Of a DNA stretch of 16,910 nucleotides, positions 1 through 7,769 are shown piece by piece; the first letter of the stretch is position 1, and the number at the start of each line of letters is the position of its first letter. The position numbers were made by a program, and so were the translations under genes. Under the pieces are notes generated by a model. The model was not told the origin of the DNA, did no database searches, and saw only the letters and a program-made list of their open reading frames with translations. The stretch is taken from the NCBI GenBank assembly GCA_048939725.1, contig JBHLPG010000071.1, positions 1 to 16,910 of the forward strand, written 5' to 3'. The DNA is from Hodarchaeum sp048939725. Lineage in GTDB: Archaea > Asgardarchaeota > Heimdallarchaeia > Hodarchaeales > Hodarchaeaceae.

Positions 1-210
1 GCTCGTAAAAACAGGTTCTCCCTTTGTTTCAGTAACCGAGGTTTTAAATTCGAGTTGATCAAAAATCTGCTCTAATTCCGTAATTGCTTCAGATGAATGT
101 TCTCCTCCTTTTGCAGTCACAGTGGGGATTCTAATAAGCGTAAATAAATCCTCAAGAGCATTTTCAAGATTAGTTTCAGCGAATTTCTCTAAATCTTTGA
201 GTAAAACCAT
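1..210 (-). CDS. M20-family metallopeptidase / deacylase, N-terminal 70 residues (partial)
   Basis: An open minus-strand frame starts with ATG at 210-208 and runs off the left edge. An AAGGAG Shine-Dalgarno sequence lies just upstream (around 212-217). The 70 visible residues begin MVLLKDLEKF, then carry LIRIPTVTAKGGEHSSEA at about 25-42 and end with GEPVFTS. This is the usual opening of M20 dipeptidases and acetylornithine deacetylase-like enzymes: an IPSVS-like strand, a helix, then a G-x-P-V strand before the first zinc ligands. The metal-binding residues lie outside the window, so the substrate (dipeptide, acyl-amino acid or other amide) cannot be assigned. It is divergent from the aldehyde oxidoreductase cluster and shares a 235-bp upstream region with it. 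Confidence 0.72.
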   Translation of the reverse strand, partial: MVLLKDLEKFAETNLENALEDLFTLIRIPTVTAKGGEHSSEAITELEQIFDQLEFKTSVTETKGEPVFTS

Positions 211-294
211 TTCTAATTCTCCTTTGTCTTGAATATTGCAAGAAAGTAGCTTCTTTCGAATAATAGAAAAGATAGAGAGTGTTTTGTCTCTAGA

Positions 295-303
295 TTATTT
301 AAA
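295..303 (-). promoter_or_regulatory. Putative TATA element for the M20 peptidase gene
   Basis: Read on the minus strand this is TTTAAATAA, close to the archaeal TATA consensus. It lies about 85-93 bp upstream of the ATG at 210, which would place a transcription start near 270 and give a leader of about 60 nt. This rests on consensus only. Confidence 0.3.
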
Positions 304-315
304 AATTGCTCCCAA

Positions 316-324
316 TTATAAATA
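316..324 (+). promoter_or_regulatory. Putative TATA element for the AOR cluster
   Basis: The sequence TTATAAATA resembles an archaeal TATA box. A start site 25-30 bp downstream would be near 345-350, giving a leader of about 100 nt before the TTG at 446. With the element at 295-303 on the other strand it makes a compact divergent promoter region. Confidence 0.35.
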
Positions 325-329
325 GAAGA

Positions 330-449
330 GTGAGTATAACGTATTTTTCCCCTGAATTATTGAAAGAACATAAAGAAAAGCTAGAGATATTTAAGAACTC
401 ATTGAAGGCAAAGCTTCAAAGCGATTTCTTGAAAAAGGTGAGTTTTTGA
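330..449 (+). CDS. Possible small leader ORF (39 aa) overlapping the AOR start
   Basis: A frame without stops runs from 303 to the TGA at 447-449. A GTG at 330 would give 39 residues beginning VSITYFSPELLKEH. A TTG at 360 would give 29. The predicted peptide is rich in Lys, Glu and Leu and looks like an amphipathic helix. Its TGA overlaps the TTG start of the downstream gene (446-448) as TTGA, the arrangement typical of translationally coupled genes. There is no clear ribosome-binding site for the GTG, and it lies too close to the TATA-like element at 316-324 to be transcribed from it. It could instead be chance or the remnant of a gene. No known family is recognised. Confidence 0.25.
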   Translation: MSITYFSPELLKEHKEKLEIFKNSLKAKLQSDFLKKVSF

Positions 450-2389
450 ACTCTAACTTCAGTAATTCTATTTGTATTGGTATAGTAGACTTATCGACAT
501 CCAAGATCACCATGGAATCTCATTCATTTAACGATGAGAGCTTTATCAAATACTTAGGAGGTGAGGGATTCGCAGCTGATTATCTCCTCCGTAATGTGCC
601 TTCGAAAACGGATCCATTAGGACCCGATAACATCTTATGCTTCATCACAGGAGTGCTTAGTGGAACTACTGTTCCTTTTTCTGGTCGTTACATTGTTGCT
701 GGAAAATCCCCCCTGACTGGTACTTGGGGAGAAGCTAACTCAGGTGGACGGTTTGGCCCTGAATTACGTCAAGCTGGATTTGATTTACTACTCATTAAAG
801 GGAAAGCAAAGGAACTCTCGATTCTTAACATCACAAACGACTCTATTGAGATAATCTCCGCTCCTCATCTAAAAGGTCTGGATTGCGTCAAAACAGAAGT
901 AGAATTGAAGAAAACATATGGATCAAGAGTACAGGTAGCTAGTATTGGGTTAGCGGGGGAGAATTTGGTATTAATTACTGGCATTGTAACTGATAAATCA
1001 AGAGTTGCTGCAAGAAGTGGTCTTGGAGCGGTGATGGGGTCGAAGAATCTGAAGGCTGTTGTTGTGCGGGGAACAAAAGATATCCCAATCTATGATCCTG
1101 AAGGGCTTCGTGAACTCCGTACTGTGGTTAATAAATGGGTTTCAAAAGGTCTGAACTTTCTATTAAAACCAAGCTTGAAAATGTCCACTACGTTCGCTCC
1201 CTGGCTTCGACGCTTCAAAGTAAAGAACTATGAATCTATGAGTACTAGCAGTATGATTATTGAATCTTATAAGCGGTGGGGAACCGCTGCAGGAACAGCA
1301 GTGCTAGTTGAAACTGGTGATGCACCAGTCAAGAATTGGAAAGGGTGTTTCAAGGACTTTCCTTTGAAAAAAAGCGCAAAATTAGCAACAGATAGTGTAA
1401 CAAAATACAAAATTCGGAAATACGGATGTAAAAGGTGTCCAATGGCTTGTGGAGGGATAATGAACTATAAGGATGATCAATATGAAATCCTAGAAACTCA
1501 CAAACCAGAGTATGAAACTTTAGCAATGCTTGGTTCAAATCTCCTCAATGATGATCTTGGTTCTATTTATGCAATGAATGATTATTGTAACAGGCAGGGG
1601 TTGGATACTATTGCTGTTGGATCAATACTTGGATATCTTTTGGAAGCTAAGGAAAACGGAATAATAACAGAACATGATTTAGGAGGTCTCAATATTTCGT
1701 GGGGGAATTCAGCAGATCTTCTTCCTTTAATTAAAAAAATTACTACTCGTGAGGGAATTGGAGACATCTTAGCTACTGGTGTGGGTCGAACAGCTCAACA
1801 ACTTGGCGGTGAGGAGTTTGCAATTCATATTAACAATCAAGCAATTCCAGCACATGATCCTCGGTTCTCAAAGGCATTTATAATTCCATACAGACTTGAT
1901 CCAACTCCTGGACGTCATACACCCTTTACCGAGGTAATGATTGATATTTCTAAATTTCATAAGATGTATACCTCATTGAAGAAAATGAATCGGACCCTTG
2001 ATTATTATTGCTTTCATCAGACGATTTCATCTCTCGGGTTATGTCAGTTTGGCCTTGCCATAGGGAATTATCCAGCCCTCGACTTTGTCAACTTAGTAAC
2101 AGGCTTGGATTTAGCTATAGAAGATCTCATTAAGATTGGAGAGAGAATTTTAACAGTAAAACATCTATTTAACCTCCGAGAGGGGATTAATCCCTTGGAT
2201 TATGAATTACCTCGAAGAATTTTGGAAAAAGCTGAGGATGGCCCCAATCAAGACGTATCCTTAGTTGAGGAAGAAAGTGAAATTGTTTCTGAGTTTCTCA
2301 CATCTTTAAAGTGGGATATAAATACTACTATCCCTGATAGTGACCACTTAATAGAATTAGGGTTGGAAGATTTCATTATAAAAACCTAA
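446..2389 (+). CDS. Aldehyde:ferredoxin oxidoreductase (AOR family, tungstopterin)
   Basis: The 647-residue product is likely a cytoplasmic tungsten-pterin/[4Fe-4S] enzyme that oxidises an aldehyde to a carboxylate and reduces ferredoxin. The N-terminal domain has the family's pterin-binding features: YLGGEGFAADYLL (about 36-48), GKSPLTG (86-92), a SGG motif (99-101), AGFDLLLIKGKA (110-121) and GLAGENLV (168-175). RSGLGAVMGSKNLKAV (190-205) follows. Cluster ligands fit the AOR pattern, with Cys328, Cys331 and Cys335 (C-x2-C-x3-C) and a late Cys533 in LGLCQF. AHDPR (469-473) is also typical. The start is TTG, preceded by AGGTGA at 436-441. The first ATG is codon 23 and would cut into the conserved strand, so TTG is preferred. 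It is slightly longer than typical AORs of about 600-620 residues. Neighbouring aldolase and sugar kinase genes suggest a sugar-derived short aldehyde as substrate, which is an inference. Confidence 0.93.
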   Translation: MNSNFSNSICIGIVDLSTSKITMESHSFNDESFIKYLGGEGFAADYLLRNVPSKTDPLGPDNILCFITGVLSGTTVPFSGRYIVAGKSPLTGTWGEANSGGRFGPELRQAGFDLLLIKGKAKELSILNITNDSIEIISAPHLKGLDCVKTEVELKKTYGSRVQVASIGLAGENLVLITGIVTDKSRVAARSGLGAVMGSKNLKAVVVRGTKDIPIYDPEGLRELRTVVNKWVSKGLNFLLKPSLKMSTTFAPWLRRFKVKNYESMSTSSMIIESYKRWGTAAGTAVLVETGDAPVKNWKGCFKDFPLKKSAKLATDSVTKYKIRKYGCKRCPMACGGIMNYKDDQYEILETHKPEYETLAMLGSNLLNDDLGSIYAMNDYCNRQGLDTIAVGSILGYLLEAKENGIITEHDLGGLNISWGNSADLLPLIKKITTREGIGDILATGVGRTAQQLGGEEFAIHINNQAIPAHDPRFSKAFIIPYRLDPTPGRHTPFTEVMIDISKFHKMYTSLKKMNRTLDYYCFHQTISSLGLCQFGLAIGNYPALDFVNLVTGLDLAIEDLIKIGERILTVKHLFNLREGINPLDYELPRRILEKAEDGPNQDVSLVEEESEIVSEFLTSLKWDINTTIPDSDHLIELGLEDFIIKT

Positions 2390-2450
2390 GAAAAAAAGCT
2401 TTTAGATAAACACAAGGATTGCTTAACTGAATTTCTGCGGATGAATAAAA

Positions 2451-2789
2451 ATGTCAGAACAAGAAGCGATTGATGCTATCAACAAAATGTTGGAGAATTT
2501 TAACACAGAAAAGGCCAAAAAGACCTTCCGAAAATGGTCGAAGACAATGGCGTTTGAATTCAGTGATTTAGGAAAGACTTTCTATACAAACATCGAGCTT
2601 GGTGTTCCAAGTGCGGTGGTCGAAGGTGAACCAGAAGGAAAGGTTCATGTACGTATTACGACTGATGCTGCGACATGGAAAGGCATTATGACTGGTGAAA
2701 TCAGTGGAATGAAAGCTTATACAAGTAAAAAGCTTAAAGTAAAGGGTAGCATGCCCGATCTATTAAAACTTCAAAAAATAATGAAATAA
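2451..2789 (+). CDS. SCP2 sterol/lipid-binding domain protein
   Basis: This 112-residue protein consists of a single SCP2 (sterol carrier protein 2) domain. It has an N-terminal helix, a central strand region (MAFEFSDLGKTFYTNIELG, about 33-51), the segment VRITTDAATWKGIMTGEISGM (about 67-87) and the terminal K-L-K-V-K-G-S-M-P-D-L-L-K-L block, all hallmarks of the family. Such domains have a hydrophobic tunnel that holds acyl chains or other lipids. No signal peptide or membrane span is seen, so it is probably cytoplasmic. The start is supported by GGATGA at 2439-2444, six bases before ATG. It follows the AOR gene by 61 bp and is followed by a T-rich stretch. It may carry a hydrophobic substrate or regulate membrane lipid, but sequence does not decide this. 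Confidence 0.88.
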   Translation: MSEQEAIDAINKMLENFNTEKAKKTFRKWSKTMAFEFSDLGKTFYTNIELGVPSAVVEGEPEGKVHVRITTDAATWKGIMTGEISGMKAYTSKKLKVKGSMPDLLKLQKIMK

Positions 2790-2791
2790 TA

Positions 2792-2805
2792 TCTTTTTCT
2801 TTTTT
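2792..2805 (+). terminator. T-rich tract, possible terminator after SCP2
   Basis: Twelve of 14 bases are T, starting three bases after the SCP2 stop codon. Archaeal transcription often ends at such T-runs. Readthrough into the aldolase gene at 2868 remains possible. Confidence 0.4.
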
Positions 2806-2867
2806 AAAATCCTAATAATTCAAGATTCTTTTGGCAGTAGACTTGTATTCAATAGGATGATGTTTAA

Positions 2868-3488
2868 ATGACTTCTGATCAAGAAATAAAAGTAGAATTA
2901 TGTCAAACCATGAAGAACCTGTATGCAGAAAGAATTCTTACAGATATTGGAGGAAATCTGAGTTTTCGATCAGAGGACGACGATCAATTTTTCTGGATCA
3001 CTCCTTCTGGTTTACAAAAAAATACAGTTGAACCAAAACATCTGATAAAAATGTCAATGGAAGGAGAAGTGGTATCTGAAGATACAGATATGAATCCCTC
3101 CGTTGAATGGCCAATGCATTTGAAAATATTCCAAGAAGATGAGGATTTCAAAGTAATTATCCATAGTCACGCTCCCCTTGCAACAGCTGTATCGTTATTA
3201 AAAGATCCACCTGAATTTCCCCCTCTAACCGCTGAATTAGGGTTCTTAGTTCCTGAAATAGTTATTGTACCATATGAACAGTCGGGTTCTGAAGAGCTTG
3301 GAGAAGCTGTAGCTGACAAACTCTGGGATTCCAGTATTGTAATATTAGAGAATCATGGTGTAGTTGCAGTGGGAGAGACCTTTAAAGAAGCTGCAACTAA
3401 AACACGGGCATTGGAAGAATATCTACAACTTTTCCTTAATGCCAAACAATTTGGGGGAGAAGTACGAAGATTTCCTGGCTTTAATTGA
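2868..3488 (+). CDS. Class II aldolase/adducin family protein (zinc, sugar-phosphate aldolase type)
   Basis: The 206-residue product matches the class II aldolase/adducin family (fuculose-1-phosphate aldolase, rhamnulose-1-phosphate aldolase, ribulose-5-phosphate 4-epimerase, methylthioribulose-1-phosphate dehydratase). The phosphate-binding GGNLS is at 28-32 and TPSGL at 45-49. The catalytic-type Glu is at 80 in the S-V-E-W-P-M-H segment. The zinc ligands are His99 and His101 (HSHAP) with His163 (ENHGVVAVG). All key residues are present, so it should be active. The start has GGATGA at 2855-2860, seven bases before ATG. It ends 10 bp before the sugar kinase, so the two are almost certainly co-transcribed. 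The pairing favours cleavage of a ketose-1-phosphate to DHAP plus an aldehyde, but the exact substrate is unknown. Confidence 0.9.
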   Translation: MTSDQEIKVELCQTMKNLYAERILTDIGGNLSFRSEDDDQFFWITPSGLQKNTVEPKHLIKMSMEGEVVSEDTDMNPSVEWPMHLKIFQEDEDFKVIIHSHAPLATAVSLLKDPPEFPPLTAELGFLVPEIVIVPYEQSGSEELGEAVADKLWDSSIVILENHGVVAVGETFKEAATKTRALEEYLQLFLNAKQFGGEVRRFPGFN

Positions 3489-3498
3489 GAGGATTAAC

Positions 3499-5010
3499 AT
3501 GAGTGATTATTTTGTTACATTAGATGCTGGAACAAGTGGAGGAAAAGCCGTCATCGGTAACGATAAAGGAGAAATCATTGGTTTTGCGAAAACTAAATGG
3601 GTTCATCTCTACCAAATTCCAGAGGATTTAGCTCCTTATGGCCATGAATTTAATCCAACCCAGTTCTGGAATATACTCATTAGCACTTTAAAGGATGCGA
3701 TTAGCTCCGCACAGATCGATCCCAGTGAAATTGTTGCGATTTCTACAACGTCTCAGAGGCAAGGGTGTGTCTTTCTTGACCATGCAGGCAAGGAGTTGTA
3801 CGCGGGGCCGAATCGTGATGTGCGAGGATTGGAAATTGATACAGACGACTATATGGATAGCGATGAGATTTATGACATTACTGGTCGTGGTCTTCCCTTT
3901 CTTTTCCCACTTGCGAGATTAATCTGGTTTCAAGAGAATGAGGAGGAAATCTATGAGAAAATTAAACACCTCCTGACAATTGATGGCTGGATGAATTTCC
4001 GTTTGACAGGCCAGTATGCCATCGATGATACAGGTGCATGTGAAACACTCCTGTATGATGTTACAAAGAAAACCTGGTCAGATAAGATTTTAGAAGAGTT
4101 TGAAATTTCTCATGAAATCCTACCAAACAAGCTTGAATTTGGTGAGTTAATCGGTCCTATACTACCCGAAATTGCAAGCCAAATTGGTTTAAAAGCACAA
4201 ACACCTGTTTTTATGGGATGCGCAGATAGTCAAGCTTCATTAATTGGCTGCGGAGCAATTAACCAAGGATCTTTAGGTGTTGTTGCAGGATCAACCATGC
4301 CAATTTATTTTGTTATTGAGAAACCTATTTTGGATCCTGAAAAACGAGTTTGGACGAATCCTCTCTTAGGGAAGTGGGTGATTGAATCCAATGCAGGAAC
4401 AGCAGGAGATGCTCATCAATGGTTTGTTGAATCCTTTTTAGCCAAGCTAGGGGTAGCAGATCCATATACTCGATTTGAAGACTTGGCGAAATCTCAAAAA
4501 CCTGGCGCAGGAGGAGTTATCGCAGATATTGGACCCCAAATATTCAATGCTCAGGACATGCTCCGAATTCCAACTGGGGGTGGCTTTGTTTTTTCTCCAT
4601 TAGCGTATTTAATGGAAGATAATTTAGATATAAGCGCCTTTGCTCGTGCTGTTGTTGAAAATCTTTCATTTTCTGTTCGAGCAAATATGGACCAAATTCT
4701 TGGAGTAGCGAAAACTCCTTTAGAAAGCATCTATGTGGTTGGAGGACTAGCTCGATCACATGTATTCAGTCAAATTCTAGCTGATGTGATTCAATTTGAT
4801 GTTAAGGTCTTTGTTCCAGAAGGGGCCTCTGTGGCTGGTTTCATTTCAGGAATGATAGGTCTTGATCGATTTAAGAATGTCGATGAAGCTATATCCCAAT
4901 TAATTGTTAGAAAAACAATCTACAAACCCAACGAAAATAATCAAGCAGAATATGACGGTCTCTTTTCACAGTGGCTAGAGGTTTATGAAAAATCACGGGC
5001 AGAAGATTGA
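3499..5010 (+). CDS. FGGY-family carbohydrate kinase
   Basis: This 503-residue ATP-dependent sugar kinase resembles xylulokinase and other FGGY kinases. The N-terminal phosphate loop is LDAGTSGGKAVIG (8-20). The region STTSQRQGC...NRDVRG (82-110) belongs to the sugar-binding domain, and IDGWMNFRLTG (161-171) is a family signature. GCADSQASLIG (240-250) supplies the probable catalytic Asp243. A glycine-rich nucleotide segment, VVGGLARS, lies near residue 416. The open frame extends upstream to 3364 within the aldolase gene. The ATG at 3499 is chosen because the family N-terminus starts there and GAGAGG (3486-3491) precedes it. The stop is 19 bp before the dehydrogenase. In this operon it probably phosphorylates the ketose cleaved by the aldolase. 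Xylulose, rhamnulose, fuculose and other ketoses cannot be told apart from sequence. Confidence 0.92.
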   Translation: MSDYFVTLDAGTSGGKAVIGNDKGEIIGFAKTKWVHLYQIPEDLAPYGHEFNPTQFWNILISTLKDAISSAQIDPSEIVAISTTSQRQGCVFLDHAGKELYAGPNRDVRGLEIDTDDYMDSDEIYDITGRGLPFLFPLARLIWFQENEEEIYEKIKHLLTIDGWMNFRLTGQYAIDDTGACETLLYDVTKKTWSDKILEEFEISHEILPNKLEFGELIGPILPEIASQIGLKAQTPVFMGCADSQASLIGCGAINQGSLGVVAGSTMPIYFVIEKPILDPEKRVWTNPLLGKWVIESNAGTAGDAHQWFVESFLAKLGVADPYTRFEDLAKSQKPGAGGVIADIGPQIFNAQDMLRIPTGGGFVFSPLAYLMEDNLDISAFARAVVENLSFSVRANMDQILGVAKTPLESIYVVGGLARSHVFSQILADVIQFDVKVFVPEGASVAGFISGMIGLDRFKNVDEAISQLIVRKTIYKPNENNQAEYDGLFSQWLEVYEKSRAED

Positions 5011-5029
5011 ATCTTAAGAGGAATTAGGA

Positions 5030-6049
5030 ATGAGAATTCTAATTACTGCTCCTTTTCATGAAAGTGGATTGAAGAGGTTGCAGGAACTTGAAAACTGTGA
5101 GGTAATATACGAAAGCTGGCGGGATACAGGGAAAATCTATTTTGATGATGAGGAACTCATCCCAAAATTAAATGATGCCCAAATTGACATCTTCATAACT
5201 GAGACAGATGAAGTAGATGCATGGGTGATTGAAAAGACTAATCTTAAGCTTATTGCATCCGCTAGAGGTACCCCAGTGAATGTTGATGAGGAAGCTGCTG
5301 CTGAGAAAAATATTCCAGTAATTTATACTCCTCATCGGAATGCTGATGCAGTAGCAGACCTTACTGTAGCAATGATGTTAACCCAAGCTCGCAAAATGAT
5401 CGAACTTGACCGTCTTCTTAAAGGGGGTAAATTCAATACTGCCGAAATTGAAACTGAAGAGGAGTTTACAAAGTTTTATCGCCAGTTTCAGGGAGTGGAA
5501 TTAGGAGGATTAACTATCGGTATCATAGGATTTGGAGCTATAGGATCACGTGTTGCACAAAGACTAAATAAAGGATTCGGGTCGAAAATCCTCTATTATG
5601 ACCCATATGTATCATCTGCCCATAAGATTGTGCTTGAAACTAATGCAAAACCAGTCTCTCTCGAGACTTTAATGAAAGAATCAGATATGATCACAATTCA
5701 TACTCCACCAATAGAAGAAACTGATGAGCTGGTAAATGCAGAAATGATCGCTCTAATGAAACCAACAGCGCATTTCTTTAATCTAGCTCGGTCATATTGT
5801 ATTGATGAGGATGCACTCTATGAGGCTATTGAAGAAAAGAGAATTGCTGGAGCTGGACTTGATGTTTTTGATGAAGAGCCGTGTGATTCGGATAATCGGT
5901 TCCTAGAATTCGATAATGTTACTGTTATGCCGCATTTCGGAGGGAATACTGTAGATGTTGTTCGTCATCAGACGAATATGATCACTGAGGATGTCATTAA
6001 TTTCCTACAGTCAAAACCAATCAAAAATTTCTGGAAATCTCAAACTTGA
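5030..6049 (+). CDS. D-isomer-specific 2-hydroxyacid dehydrogenase (NAD(P)-dependent)
   Basis: The 339-residue product has the two-domain fold of the phosphoglycerate/glycerate/lactate dehydrogenase family. The first half has SARGTPVNVD (77-86) and the domain-linking segment NADAVADLTVAMML (104-117). The Rossmann motif is GFGAIG (167-172), followed by an acidic DPY at 191-193, which favours NAD over NADP. The catalytic set is present: Arg254 in NLARS, Glu283 in DVFDEEP and His302 in PHFGGN. The Arg is followed by Ser where most relatives have Gly. GAGG (about 5018-5021) precedes the ATG. It is the last gene of the plus-strand set and ends 10 bp from the convergent hydrolase gene. It could interconvert lactate, glycolate or glycerate and their keto acids. 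It is unlikely to be a full-length SerA, since the ACT/ASB domain is absent. Confidence 0.9.
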   Translation: MRILITAPFHESGLKRLQELENCEVIYESWRDTGKIYFDDEELIPKLNDAQIDIFITETDEVDAWVIEKTNLKLIASARGTPVNVDEEAAAEKNIPVIYTPHRNADAVADLTVAMMLTQARKMIELDRLLKGGKFNTAEIETEEEFTKFYRQFQGVELGGLTIGIIGFGAIGSRVAQRLNKGFGSKILYYDPYVSSAHKIVLETNAKPVSLETLMKESDMITIHTPPIEETDELVNAEMIALMKPTAHFFNLARSYCIDEDALYEAIEEKRIAGAGLDVFDEEPCDSDNRFLEFDNVTVMPHFGGNTVDVVRHQTNMITEDVINFLQSKPIKNFWKSQT

Positions 6050-6059
6050 ATTTATATTA

Positions 6060-7751
6060 TTATAACAGAAGAAATAGCACTGAGAAAGTAGAATATATGG
6101 TTAATCCTGAGAGTACAGTGAAGATAAGTGTGGGATGGAAACCCCATTTTATCCGAATGAATGCGCTAATTGCACCTAGTAATCCAAATAGACCAAGTCC
6201 ATACACAATAAACCGAATCTCCAGAAGGTTCCACCAGAAGATTAAAGTGAAAAACAGAATACATTTGGAAGAAAGATAGAATCCTGACATTTTCAAGATG
6301 TACCAAATTTCACTTTTGTTATCTTTTATCACCATTTGATGGATCACTTCCCAGTAAAAAAGGGATTCAACACCTAAGAATATTCCAATTCCTATCAGAA
6401 TAGGATTTAATCTGATTGCGGTGTCTAGATTAATGAATGGTACCCAAGGACGGTCTGTGAATAATAACAAGGTCAGAAAAATACCAAGAATAAAGAAAAC
6501 TATAATCCCAGTTTCTACAGATAATTTTATTGCCTTATTCTGATTAGGATGGAATATCTTTCCTTCTCTCTTTAAAAAATTAAGTACTATGATTAAACCT
6601 AATGTGCTGATTGTACTTAGAAGTAGCCCCAAAAGGGTTGAGAAGTATAATGTTAACATAAGAGATACGATTACTGAGACAATATGCAGTACTATAAACG
6701 AAATAAGACTGATTACTATAATGAAAACCGAGGATTCAGTGAGGGAAGAGCTTTCAGAAGGTGTTGATAAATCCCAGCGAGAGTTGATTGTTTGGTTGAC
6801 CGTGGGATAAAAAGAGAGAATACATATCGTATATAACAGCCCACCAAGTAAGAGTGTAAGCCAACAGGCCATAAGGGATAAATAGGAAACAGAGGGGGGA
6901 TAACTAACCGTGATATGTGGATTTCTAAAAAGATCCTTCAAGAATTGAGTTGTTTCCTGCTTTACTCTATCCCCATTCACATTATGCTCTTCCCCTTCAA
7001 AAACTATCAACCTGTGGCTATCAGATCTGTTTGAAGCTCTAAGTAAATCCTCAGCATGATGCACTGGCACAAGGGGATCTAGCTCTCCATGCATCACTAA
7101 TAAATTTTCGATATTATTTACAAAATTTATTGGGGATCGCTCTTCAACAGCAGTCAGGTTTGAGGGGTCAACCTTGGTATAAGGCCGGTAAGAAATCCGT
7201 TCATTTGTGCGGAAATCACGTTCTTTTAACCAAGCAGTTGTATTTGTTGGCGCTGAAACTGCAATTGCTGCTCTTATGCGAGGATCAGTACCCGCAGCAA
7301 GAAGACTAATCATTCCACCAAAAGATGCTCCCCAGACGGACACTGCACTGGAATTGACCAAATCAGTTCGAGTAAATAAGTAATCAATAGCTACTCTTGC
7401 ATCATCCTGTTCTAATAAACCTAATGTAGAAATTCCTCCTGACTCACCGTGACCCCGAAGATCGGGAACCAAAACAATATATCCTGCTTTAACGAAATCC
7501 AAGCAATTAGTCAGGATATTTTCCTTTGTCCCCCCCCAGCCATGATAAGCAAGGATAGCTGGTCTTTGGTCTTCCAGATTACTTGGATACAGGAGTAATG
7601 CTGAAATTGCTACTCCTTTACTGGTTAACCGAATTCTTTCAGCATGAATATCAGTAAAAGCAATGTTGCCAAATATTCCACTGATAATAAGTAAAAGCGA
7701 TGCTACACCCAACAGTATTCCTATTACAGGATTAAACTTCCTTACATTCAT
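6060..7751 (-). CDS. Membrane-anchored alpha/beta hydrolase fused to a C-terminal polytopic membrane domain
   Basis: The product (563 residues from the ATG at 7751) starts with one hydrophobic helix (about 9-28). An alpha/beta hydrolase domain follows, with the oxyanion motif HGWGG (70-74), RGHGES (99-104), the nucleophile elbow GASFGG (Ser143), the acid in HGELDP (Asp225) and the base in GEEHN (His256). From about residue 290 to the end there are roughly eight further hydrophobic helices. The hydrolase domain is of the S9-peptidase/acyl-esterase-like type. With a cytoplasmic N-terminus it would face outside. The membrane part is not a family I recognise. A TTG at 7757, two codons upstream, is an alternative start, and its spacing from AGGT (7771-7768) is better. 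The gene begins 18 bp after the PlsC stop, so the two are probably one operon. The substrate is unknown; a lipid or peptide ester is plausible. Confidence 0.85.
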   Translation of the reverse strand: MNVRKFNPVIGILLGVASLLLIISGIFGNIAFTDIHAERIRLTSKGVAISALLLYPSNLEDQRPAILAYHGWGGTKENILTNCLDFVKAGYIVLVPDLRGHGESGGISTLGLLEQDDARVAIDYLFTRTDLVNSSAVSVWGASFGGMISLLAAGTDPRIRAAIAVSAPTNTTAWLKERDFRTNERISYRPYTKVDPSNLTAVEERSPINFVNNIENLLVMHGELDPLVPVHHAEDLLRASNRSDSHRLIVFEGEEHNVNGDRVKQETTQFLKDLFRNPHITVSYPPSVSYLSLMACWLTLLLGGLLYTICILSFYPTVNQTINSRWDLSTPSESSSLTESSVFIIVISLISFIVLHIVSVIVSLMLTLYFSTLLGLLLSTISTLGLIIVLNFLKREGKIFHPNQNKAIKLSVETGIIVFFILGIFLTLLLFTDRPWVPFINLDTAIRLNPILIGIGIFLGVESLFYWEVIHQMVIKDNKSEIWYILKMSGFYLSSKCILFFTLIFWWNLLEIRFIVYGLGLFGLLGAISAFIRIKWGFHPTLIFTVLSGLTIYSTFSVLFLLL

Positions 7752-7769
7752 AAGCAATCAATAGAATAC

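Noticed and set aside
242..257. Near-palindrome GAAAG-N6-CTTTC upstream of the peptidase gene
   Set aside because: Short, low complexity and with a mismatched pair. Such a repeat is expected by chance in AT-rich DNA.
2394..2403. AAAAGCTTTT palindrome after the AOR stop
   Set aside because: A ten-base A/T-rich palindrome cannot form a useful hairpin, and no other support was found for a terminator.
3364..3498. In-frame upstream extension of the kinase ORF within the aldolase gene
   Set aside because: The FGGY N-terminal motif begins right after the ATG at 3499, which has its own ribosome-binding site. The extra 45 codons are the aldolase gene read in another frame.
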